Positions 53,701-64,000 of a stretch of 64,000 bases of DNA are shown here, piece by piece. Location of the stretch: positions 67,945,744 to 68,009,743 of the forward strand of contig OX393550.1 in NCBI GenBank assembly GCA_947650365.1, read 5' to 3'. Position 1 is the stretch's first letter. The number at the start of each line of letters is the position of its first letter. The translations under genes and the position numbers were made by a program. This stretch comes from Chamaelirium japonicum. Its lineage: Eukaryota > Streptophyta > Magnoliopsida > Liliales > Melanthiaceae. The notes under the pieces were generated by a model. The model did not search any database, was not told where the DNA came from, and was given only the letters and a program-made list of their open reading frames with translations.

Positions 53701-56700
53701 TATTACAAAAGACACATTAGATAAGAACTTTGAAGATCATATGTTAAAGATCAATCTTAAGAGCTGCCAAAAAAAAAAAAAAATTCAAGATGATTATTGT
53801 GTCTAGCTATTTCCATCACTTTGTCGTCTCGTCGGCTAATCTCTTTCTATAAATAGTCGGTAGCCTAACTCTAACCTAGGGTTACTTTATTGTCCCCAGA
53901 TCGAAGTGCTTTTGTGGTCAATTATTGTTAAAGATACAAAGCACTTCTCACTTGCCATTTGCCAATTAATAAATCAATCTGTAAGAAAGAATATATACAT
54001 CCAAAGGTTCGTTGAACTAATAAAACCTTTTAAATGATAGATCCATAAAACTCATACAGATGTCAAAGTGGAAACTTGATTAGAATCTAGTCACTCTAGG
54101 TTTGACATTTTGATTTCATCCAGTATTTCGACATTGTAGGATATAAAAACATCGCATGGAAATATTTTGGCAAGGGGAATTAATATTGTAGTTGCATAAA
54201 AATGATGAAAATATCAATTAAATGATGGAATTTTTATTAAAAAACTGGATCATCGTAAATCAAGCATAGATATACTCTTGGGAACACCTAAGTTATATTC
54301 CTATACTATCTAGGATGTCGTGATCTAGGTAGTATGTATTTCTATGCATGTTATGCGGATGTAAAACATTATATGATCTACAACATATCCAAAATTTAAG
54401 TGATTTTATCACTATTAGGACATTATTTTCTATATTGTTTTTCAAAGACTTCCAAATTTTCTTAAAGGTGGATCCGATAAATTCAGCTAAGGATCCCTAC
54501 ATTTGGTGTAAGAGTATCTGATCTTGATAGATTCGATGTACTTTTAGTAAAACGTTGTCAATTAAATAGAAACAAATTGCTTGAAAGAAATGTAAAATAT
54601 TCATCATTTTCGATCTTTTGGGGGGAAGAATGTTTTGATCCAATCAAAAGAAGGATTCAATATATTTTTTACTAATGTGATCTCCCCCAAATTGGTGCTA
54701 GATAGCATATCTAACACCCAAAACTATTTTTTGAACAAAAATCATGCTAAAGAAGTCGAAGGAATTGCTTAGGGTTTATGGTTTTAGAGTTAAGGGTTCA
54801 AGGTTTAAATATAAGGAATTTTGAAAATTTTACTTAAGCATTTTTAAAATTTTGGTGATTCTGCCCTTAAATTTATAAAATTTTATATTTTTCAAAAATT
54901 ACTTGTATTTTCAATTCAAATATTTATGATCCCTTTCGTTTGGGGACTAAAAATGGGAAAAAATTGCCAAATGTGTCGGGCTTTGGTGAGTAGGCTAGGT
55001 TGTTGTTTCGACAGCTCCTCCCATCAATTTACCTAGGAGTGAAGTGGGAATTGTCGAGCGGGTCGGGCTTCACTCCTAGGGGATTAGTCTGTGCCTTAAG
55101 TGGGCCGGTTTTGGGACACCCGTCGATTTAATAATAAAAATAAAAATAAAAATAAAAATAATGAGGGAAACATTTTCATGAAATATCTAGATTTTTGAAC
55201 CATGGTGTCAATATTAGCGGTGGGACTTGGGCGTTTTGGGTGGGTTGAAGGTTTGTCCATGCCCAACCCAACCTACACACATCTCAACTCATTTTGCTGG
55301 TGGAAGCTCAACCCGTGCTTGCCATGTCAGGTTGCTTGGGTTGCCCAATTTGCCAAAAAATGGGTGGGTTGGTTGGGTTGGATGGGTTCGATTTGTTCAC
55401 AATAAATAAAAATACTTGATCTCTTAAAACCAAAACAAGAAAAAAAGTAAATTATTATATTAACCAACAATTGCCACCACTACAAAAAATAAAATTAACT
55501 AACACCTCTCTCTCTCTCTCTAATTCTCTAAAATATCAACTGAGTGACTGTGGTGATAGATCAACAACAGTAGTCCTACAAGCATGTATGCCACTGTACT
55601 CGCCTACTTTGGTTCTTCGGCATGGGCGGAGCTACGTTATGCCCAGAGGGGGTAGCCCCCCTGGATTTTTTATTTTTCTAGGACTGATCCTATCCCGACT
55701 ACATATGCCCTCCAACCAAACCGAGTTAGCCCTCCTTCCGAACATGGCACTTTGACTTTATTGGCCTATTTTCATTGGTTATTCATGCATGGCCACTTGT
55801 GTATCTGAATTGTGGATCATTTGATTAATGATGCATGGTGATTGAGGTATCTAAAAGAGAGTAAAGCTGAACCGAGGTCCACCTGTGCTTTGACTAAATA
55901 GGAGAGTTATTGTGTGAAAATAATCACAACTCAGAGCAAAGGGACCCACGTTAATGGAGTTCAAATCTCCTCCATTACCAAAGTGCCCTTGGCATGGTAG
56001 TACTTCCTCTCTCCCATGTTGGAGAGGTTCCATGGTTAACTCCCGATATGGACACTATAGAGCGAACATCCCCTTAAGGCTGTTGTGCCTAGTTTGCATG
56101 TGAATCCTGACCGTTGATCATGTCCATAGTTTTTCAGTGCACATTTTCGGGGAGATTAGTCTGAGCCCGAAGTGGATCCATTGCCCAAAAGGTTTCGACA
56201 CACCCGCAGATCTAAAAAAATAAGGGTGGTTAAGATTAGGATACTCTTCTTGATATTTATTTGATAAAGACGGGATTCGATCCCAGATCTACAACCATCA
56301 AGAGCCTTACCAGAAAAGTTAGAGGGCATTGTCTAGTTCAATGTTTTTTTTTGTCGACTTTAAAAATAAAAGCTTGAGGCTAATGTTCTTTCTTGACAAT
56401 TCACCTTACCCCACACATTGCCCCCCTACAGGAAATTCCTGATCGACTTTGCCCCTGTTCTTCGGGTTCCTCAGGTAGGGAAAGATGATGCCCAAACCTG
56501 TCCAAATTAAAATCGGGTTGATCGTTTTTTGTCCAAACCCATCCAAGTTTTAACAAGTTTTGCCTATGTTTGTCCATTGTTCAGGTTGGGTGGATTGGGT
56601 TCGGGTCAGACCCACCCAAGTCCCAAAGTCAATATTGATAAGTTATCCTTATTTTCCACAAACCTGTAGAAAATCAATTCAATATGGTCATAAGACCATA

Positions 56701-57584
56701 AAAAGGTTAATATGGGTGGTACATAGTAAATGTCATACATAGGCTAGTTATTTGATACTATATAATTCTTTATCAACCCATACGAGCCATGCCGACATGC
56801 ATTTGTCTGCATTGGCCCATATAATTAACTCATCAAACAAATTTGTATTCAAGTGAACGTGCCTAGCTAAAATCCTTTTAGACGATTGGAATTAAGTTAT
56901 AAAAAACTCCAAAACCATTTTGAAACTAAATAACGTTAAGTTTCAGGTGGATATTAAAAGAGAATATAAATATTTAAAGGAAGGATTTGTTCAAATTTTG
57001 AAAAAATGAGTTTATTTTGAAGTGATTTTACTTGAATAATGGGGTTTCACCTATTTTCTGATCAACATTCATAGATCCAAGAATTCTTCTACAAATCCAC
57101 TTGTATCCATACCCCCCCCCCGATAAATCCACACTTTTGGGTTCTTACACCCTTCCGTCCTTTTGCATGAGTTCTCATTTTACCCTTCACCTTATATATT
57201 AATCCATACCCAATATTTTGAATCCTATGTCATGAAAACAAACACAAGGGTTAGGACCGTAATATGCCATTTTTTTTTCCCTTCTTGTTTTATTCCTACA
57301 CAAATCACAAATACCATCCAAGAATTAATATTACCCTTTTGCCACTAATCAATTGAGTCTTATTTATCTATTTAAAAATCCAAGGGCTATTATATGGGAA
57401 TAAATCCCACTAACCTATTCTTCCTTCCATCCTACTTTTTAATTCCCATTTTGCCCTTCTCTTTTTTGCCACTAATCAATTGAATATTATTTATCCATTT
57501 AAAAAATAAGGGCTATAATGGGAAGGGTAATCCCACTAATCCACTAACCCATTCTTTCTTCCATCCTATGTTTTAAAACATCTA

Positions 57585-57950
57585 GGGAAATGTTTGGGTA
57601 GGGTATGGGCATCAGATACCCCAATACCCATACCCGAAACTCAACTGCCCCTCTAACTTGTGACCCGACCACGACTCGAAACATCCGGTACGGGTATGGG
57701 TACAAATATACTTTCAGGTATGGGTTGTACAAGGTTTGTGTATGGTATGGGTATAGGAACTCTATCTGGTAGGGTACATATGGGTATAGGAACTCTACCC
57801 TATTAACTTTTGGGTATGGGTATGGGTACCTTAATACTTTTTACAAGGCTTGAGTAAGGTATGGGTATAGGAACTCTACTCGATTAACTGTCAGGTATGG
57901 GTACCTCAATACCCATATTTGACACCCAAAACCCGATTGTCTCTCTAAGT
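57585..57950. repeat. GGGTATGGGTA-rich degenerate repeat
   Basis: Many copies of GGGTATGGGTA and its complement in both orientations, similar in style to the hAT MITEs, but no matching TIR or 8-bp duplication was found. Confidence 0.5.
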
Positions 57951-59596
57951 TGTGTAGATAATACAATTTGACATATATATAGCGTACATATACCTCATAG
58001 TTGGATCCAAATTAAGTGATTAAAATAAAAGCAAGGAAGTGTTGTATTCTTGCACTTCCCATTGTGGCCCTATAAAATTTACCAATATGACCTTATGCCA
58101 CTATCATTATTCATGTGTCCATACCCTATACTAAAATGACTATTTTTAATTTATGTATGTGTAAAAGGATCCATAGATCATCAATTATCGCCTTTGAAGC
58201 ATTAAAAGATGTCCCTACTACACCATAGCATGCCTTTGAAGCATATTTTTTGACAATGTCATATATTTCCGTGCCAGTGTACGGTCATGGTTTTAAATGT
58301 CGTTTTCGGTGTCCATGTCGGTCGGCCAAAAAAAAAAAATTTCGTTTTTTGGTAATTTGTCGGTGGAAAAATTGTAAAATGGAAAGACAAATTTCGGTGT
58401 TTTTCGATGGAAATTTATCATTTTTCGGTCAGATTTTGATTTTGTTCGTTTGATATGAATAAGATGGAATATTTCAGCAATACTTTAGGATAAAGATGAC
58501 AATAAAATATTGTCTATTAAGAAAAAAAATCAAAACTAATAAAAATATAATTTCTTACTGATAAAGATGAGATTTGTTTTGTTAAAAAAGATAAATTTTT
58601 TTAGTGAAATTGTCTGAAAAAAGGACATAATGTCGGATTTCGGTCAAATGTCGGTCATTTCGGTCGATATTTCGTTATGTCGGAAGGAAATTTGGTAATA
58701 TTAGAAATTCGGTCAATTTCTATGTTGGACCCTTGAAAAAAAGACATATTTTGGTGATTTCGTAGGAAACCTATTGACATTTGATTCCATGGGTACGGTA
58801 TTACCCCTCAATCCATCTCGAGGCAACCTTCCAAGGGAATTTGTTGCTCGATGCCTAATAATCCTTTGGCAAAGTTCGAGCATCTCTTTCGCAACAACTG
58901 GAGAACCCAAAAAACATTGTGGTTTTGCAAGGATGAGGAAGTAAGAGTCAAACAAACAAACCTAAAAGCTTAACAATGAAAACAAGCAATTAACAAGGGA
59001 AAATTCTATGGAAATCAAACAAAATGATGCAACCAAATCCAAAAACACTCAAGAAGCAAAGGGAAATGATGGCATGCAAACCTTACTTCCAGAGGGGAAG
59101 GGGAAAGAGATAAAAACCAGACCTTGAGCTACAAGCTAATTAAGGCCTCCTTTTTCTTTCTAATCTACCACACCAAGCCCAATAGGGAAATTTGATTAAA
59201 TACTTAAGACCGGTCGTAGCTGGTTAGAGGCAATTAGTCCCAAAATAGGTGAGCCTAAAGACGCTAAACCCTCAAATTTGAGCCTAAGTGGTTAGAAAAC
59301 TAAACTAGCCCACACTTATCTATTGCGGTCTGGAGAGTTGTTCGGAGGGTTACCTTAGCAGTCTAGACGGCTGTTCGGATGCCTAACTAAGGAAATTCCT
59401 AAGTTGTGCAACTTGTGCTTAGCTGTCCTAACGACTGTCCGGATGCCTTTCACACCAAGAACCTTACATGTCTTGACCCATAAAAACCCTCCAACACCTA
59501 ACTTAATATCCGAATCGATGTTGAGATGCTAGACATTATGAGTCTGGACGACGGTCCGGACGCCCAGTGAGAACTTAACATTTAGAGAATTTCTAA

Positions 59597-59846
59597 GCCA
59601 TTGTTTGATAACACGCTGACACAGAATCCGCGGACCTGTGTTTCAATGTTTTATCAAATTTCGTATGTTTGATAAGGCTGAAACGGTTTTGTCCGGACTT
59701 TTCATCAAAATCGTGGAAAAATCCATCACAGCCTTAGGCTCTTATGCACTTTTCCACGATATCATGGAAAACCCCATCACAGCGGTGCATATTTCAGCAA
59801 AATAGCCATCCACCGGATTTCCAGGTACCTATTATCAAACAAGGGC
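59597..59846. mobile_element. Tourist-like (PIF/Harbinger) MITE, about 250 bp
   Basis: Left end GCCATTGTTTGATAA, right end TTATCAAACAAGGGC, one or two mismatches as inverted repeats; flanking TAA and CAA fit a degraded 3-bp TTA/TAA duplication. Inner segments also pair (TCGTGGAAAA with TTTTCCACGA). Confidence 0.6.
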
Positions 59847-60435
59847 CAAGTGTTGGTCCACTCTACAACCAAAAATCGAACAGATAATAGATCACAGTTA
59901 AAGTCAATAAAAATGTTTATTTTAAAATACATATTTAATATATAAACATTTTAAAATACAGTCAGTCCTCGAAAAGCGTGAAACAATCAATTTGATGAAA
60001 ACTCACAAAAAATGAGACAATTGGGAATCAAAGCACACAAACTAATCCTGTCGATCTTATGTCACTCAGATAAGCAATTTAGAGCTGTGCGATGGATTGT
60101 CAAGTCTTCAGATGTTCTTGAGTCTGCAAATGATGCACTTGGGAAATATTTATGGTTGCGAGCGTGATCACCACCACCTAACAACCGGATTACATGTATT
60201 TTCTCACAAAGTGGTTTACTCACAAATTAAGCCAACAAAAATTAAGCGATCTAGTGTGGTAACAATGTCTCTCGCTGGAAGCCCTTTACTACAAGCCATA
60301 CCTTGTAGCATTTTGATCCATCATGTTTTCAGCCTGTAGATCCACTTGCTCTGAAGAGCCTTCTTCCCCTTTGATAGGTTCATAAGATCCCATGTCTGGT
60401 TGATATGAAGACACTCCATTGTTAGGTCTCCTTAT

Positions 60436-62745
60436 TGTTGGAATTGATGAGGTCTACAACTCGTAAAAACCTATAGCTTCGCTATGTATGGTTAATAGCT
60501 TAGGATTGCATCTTGGTACGTACCTTAGTACGTGTTCTGATTACAGAACAGAAAGCCATGGCTGTATGGTAATCCACTTGAGTGGGAGACTTAATGGACT
60601 GATCCAATGTAACCTAAATACGTTCGCAGCTCTGATTAGGATTGGTCGCCCAATCAGGATAAGCTGTTGGGATGACAGAGCGTGGGTGTCTCCACCGCGA
60701 TCATTACCTGGCACAGTGTATGTGGCCTAACAGAACCAATACGGTGCACAGATCGGTGAACAGATACCGGTGCACTAAAATATGTTTTTGCTTAGGGTAA
60801 AGTGGTTATAAACCCTAAGGAACCATGTTTGGTGGGCTAACCAGTTGTGAGTGCTTTGGCGCACCAATATGTGAGGGCCCAATTACGTGACCCAAAACCA
60901 CGGTGTACTGGGTTACCCGGCTGGCGTCGCATCAGCGTGCTACTTCTATAGGCCATCTACACCTCTAATGGGAAGTGCGTTCTTTGGTTTGACTTACGTC
61001 GTATTAAACTATGGCCAGGTGGTCATCAGTTTGATTGTTGACCAGATCCGATTACTAGGTAGGATAATCGGAGGTACAATATATACAGTCAACCTGGAAC
61101 GAACCGAGTCATATGAGCACTCGAGTCTGACGATAATCTCCACCGGTCGAGTCGTATCATAGCACCAAGTGGAGGGACATCGGGTTTACCACTGGTCCAC
61201 TATTAAACGGAGTGCAGGGGTATGTGGAGAATACAGTAAGTCCAAGGGAATTGGAGTGCAGCCTGTGTCGCACTCTGGGTGGCTACACAAGTTAACTCGG
61301 ACTCAAAGGGTCGATGGTACACTCAGGTAGTGTGTCGATCGAGTCGAAATTGAAAGCCATGAACCCTGGTCCCAGAAGGTTTCACTTTATCCACATTATG
61401 CATGGTCCTTGAATCATCTCCTCGATTCACAAGATGCAGTAAGAGGAAGTTATAAGTCCAACACTAATAACCCTACACTACGTGTGTGCATCGCACTAGT
61501 GCAGGTAGATGCGTAGGTGCGTGCGTGTGTTAGGAAAAATCTCGGAGTAGTACAGAGACACGTAGTCATCTCCTTAGTGGGCTTCGCTATACAGGTGCGA
61601 TGCATCGGTTCGTGTTACGAGTTGACTAGTTGACTTTACTAGAGGCACCCTAGGTGTTTACTAATGGTACTCCGGTAATAGTGGAATCACTATTCATAAT
61701 CCATGTAAGTGCGCCATACGAGTTCCCAAGTGAAAGGGGCAACCAACTAGTGGATGAGGGTATTTTGGAAAACCAAAATACCACCTTGCTCTAGCTTGGT
61801 CGCCCCTAGCTTATGGGAACACACATGGGCCACCCCCTCCCTAGCTTATAGGAGTTTCTAGCAAGCTTCAAGGGGAGGGGGGATACACAAAAGAGGCTTT
61901 GACTTTAGGGGCCGGCCACACATGGTAATCGGGTGGCTAGCCTGTTGCAACACGCAAGGGGGAGAGAGAGAATAGGGGGGCCGGCCATAACCCCCATATG
62001 CAAGGTATAGGGGGCCGGTCTTTATATATGGATAAGGGAAGGGGGACCGACTACTTGATGATGAAACCCCAGCTGTCATCCCCCCATTCTCTTCTTCTCT
62101 CTCGTCTGCAACATGTGTGCGTGAGGGTTCGGACGCGATTCTTCTTCCTCGCGTGATGAATCGAAGACAGAGAAGGCTTGTTGCATGGAGGTACTATGAG
62201 ATCCATCGAAGATGTATCATTCATCGTGCGAGATCGGGTGAACTAGAAGGCGCACTTCTTGCAATCTCTTGCTGTCCATATTTTGCACATAACATCAACG
62301 ATGTTTTTGTGACTGCGGGAGCTACAGAACTCCAAACAAACTCAATTATGTGCAAAAGTTTCATCTAGAAGTCGTCTACCTGCAGTCCAAATTTCAGCCC
62401 AATCGGAGTTTGGGAGAGAAAGTTATGGCCATTGCACCAAAACTATCTCAAGCATATCTGAGCCCGCCTGCTCCATCGACAAAGAAGAAATTTGTCGCGG
62501 TGAAAGAATCCGCATGGAGGTATTACTTCTAACTTGTAGATCTAGTGTAGATAGAACATGCATACATACTAGATTGTTCTCACGCTAGATCATCATTAGG
62601 GGGTCGCATCGTTGTCATGCTAGATTCATACATGCACATGTAGATCGTTTCAATGATAGTTTTGATATGTAATGTACACCACCACGATCTTCAGACATAT
62701 CCTTTGTTTCCGTTGTGGGCCTCTACCATAGGATTATTTCCAACA
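60436..62745 (+). mobile_element. Solo LTR of the copia family found at 20351-30534
   Basis: Begins TGTTGGAATTG, ends TTCCAACA, and is flanked by a perfect 5-bp duplication CTTAT (60431-60435 and 62746-62750). The body matches the copia LTRs (for example GATAAGCTGTTGGG, GTTAACTCGGACTCA, CACCAAGTGGAGGGACATC). 2310 bp with no internal region, so it remains from LTR-LTR recombination inside the presumed MADS intron. Confidence 0.9.
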
Positions 62746-62750
62746 CTTAT

Positions 62751-64000
62751 GTTGCCATTAGTTTTTAGCGACTTAAACAAACCTACTTTACCGGTGTATG
62801 AGTAGCTATGAGCTAAAGTACAGAGGGTAGAATTAAGTTTGGCTCTTTCGCGATAAAGATGTACCGTTGCGGCTAATACCACTTCTATCATCCTCTCCCA
62901 CCATGCTTAAACATTGAAGGTACATTTTTAACTCTTTGGGAAAGACTTTGCTTTAGCGGGTAGGGTTTTTCGGTGCATGACTAGCTATCGCACACACACG
63001 TACCTTTTTCATTAGAATATTTGCTCAATTAAGTTGAGTGCATACTGTGCATGCATGTTCATTCCGGATCTTCAATTCTAGCATATGCTCATGTGTTCAT
63101 TCCTATTAAAGGTGTTGTTTGCCACACTAAAGTCATGCGCAAAACATTGCCTTAGTTTTTTTTTTCTGCACATAGAATGGTGTCTGCTAGACTAAAGTCG
63201 TGCACACGACTTTCCCAAGTTGTGCGCACGATCCTAGTCGGCAACACACTATATGATGTCCACCTTATGCCCCACATGGTACGGTCCTATGGCACGATGA
63301 TACGTGGTAAGTCGTGCACACGATCCGGTCTAGAACCTATTAGAAAGGTTGAGTTGGTAGGCTCAACCAATTCCCTTTTGCCACATGTAGGCCGTGCGCA
63401 CGACTGTGAGGTCGCCACGTATAGGTCGTGTGCACGACTGTGTGGTCGTGTACACAGTCGTGCACGCGACTTGGCTGAGACAAACCCTTAGAAATAAGGG
63501 TCTCTTGTTTGGTCTTAGCCATCCACCTAAGGCCTTCTTTGGGCTATAAATAGCCTACCACTACACCTTTCAGCTGTTAATGAGTATTTAGGTTTAGTGA
63601 TCTCGATCAAGTTTTTGTTTTTCATTTCTTTTTTTATTTCCTCCACATATAATTTTGCTTCTTTCACCCCCATCCTTGAAGACTTTTGCGAGAGCGCTTG
63701 GGGTGATTGCGGTCACACAAGTACCCATCGTTGCCGAAGGTGGGGTGGGTCTCTATGGCACCGAGGCAAATCAGAGAAACTTGGATTGGAGCGAGGAGAA
63801 TTGTGAGCGAACCCTTTGAAGGGTGGCTCAGGGCCAACTTCACCTTCGGAGCAGAGTGTGGCTCAGGAGTAGCCGGGGTAATCTTTTTGTAACCATTAGT
63901 GTTTACTCCACTTTCGCGGGTGCGTAGGGAAGACTTGGTTGCGGCCTAGGTCCGGCTTGCCGGAGGGTGGTTTTTTCCACTAGTTTGGGGTTTCCACCTT
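62751..64000 (+). other. Probable LTR fragment running off the window
   Basis: A TATA box CTATAAATAG (63544-63553) is followed by leader-like text without a long frame; the region before it carries repeated palindromes (63190-63475). The pattern resembles a plant LTR promoter, but no ends are visible. Confidence 0.4.
63190..63475. repeat. Repeated palindromic GTCGTGCACACGAC-type motifs
   Basis: At least seven occurrences of GTCGTG(C/T)(A/G)CACGAC-like words (for example near 63198, 63220, 63312, 63390, 63427, 63445 and 63461), most able to form short hairpins, in a 290-bp stretch upstream of a TATA box. Confidence 0.7.

Noticed and set aside
55205..55490. Possible fourth hAT MITE (TAGCGGTGG...CCACCACTA)
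   Set aside because: The ends match only over about 8 bases and no 8-bp duplication flanks them.

Overview
The window looks like nuclear DNA from a flowering plant. Evidence for this: plant-type LTR retrotransposons with TGGTATCAGA and TGGCGCC primer-binding sites, CACTA, hAT, Tourist and Helitron debris, long GA/TA microsatellites, one SVP-type MADS-box exon and one eukaryotic HemK2-type methyltransferase. I cannot name the species; a monocot or magnoliid would fit, but nothing seen decides it. About 90% of the window is repeats. Only two ordinary host genes are supported.

Layout. 1-10405: remains of an old plus-strand Ty3/gypsy element of the Tat type. It has a ~2.7 kb LTR carrying a 70-bp tandem repeat, then a PBS, then a gag pseudogene cut in two by about 5 kb of other sequence (~4650-9594), which itself carries a hAT MITE. 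10406-16445: GC-rich unassigned sequence, a decayed CACTA (En/Spm) transposase (12370-14060), and a small LTR element (14129-16445) that interrupts it. 17077-18140: the HemK2/N6AMT1-like methyltransferase. 18141-20350: unassigned repeat-like DNA. 20351-30534: a decayed Ty1/copia element with 2.1 kb LTRs, with a foldback element in a (TA)n tract inside its reverse transcriptase. 30535-33727: unassigned, partly organelle-like sequence.

33733-47582 is the centrepiece: a complete 13.85 kb minus-strand Tat-lineage gypsy element. Its two 739-bp LTRs are indistinguishable by eye, and it has a perfect 5-bp target duplication, open gag-protease and pol frames, an antisense spliced extra gene, and a 2.4 kb array of 119-bp hairpin-rich repeats. 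Gag-protease and pol are in the same frame, separated by a single UAG followed by CAAUCA. That fits the CARYYA readthrough context known from tobamoviruses and suggests that pol is made by stop-codon readthrough.

47588-52124: a pair of ~630-bp direct repeats with a hAT MITE between them, a 208-bp Helitron, and a third hAT-like element. 52643-53160: promoter region, 5' UTR and first exon of an SVP/StMADS11-like MADS-box gene on the plus strand. 53161-64000: its presumed first intron, which runs past the window edge and contains duplicated GA arrays, a Tourist-like MITE and a 2.3 kb solo copia LTR with a perfect target duplication. The window ends in another probable LTR fragment.

The host genes do not form a pathway. 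The methyltransferase should act in translation termination (eRF1 glutamine methylation) and the MADS protein in flowering or meristem regulation. The rest is a record of nested insertion, in which the gypsy element is the youngest datable event.
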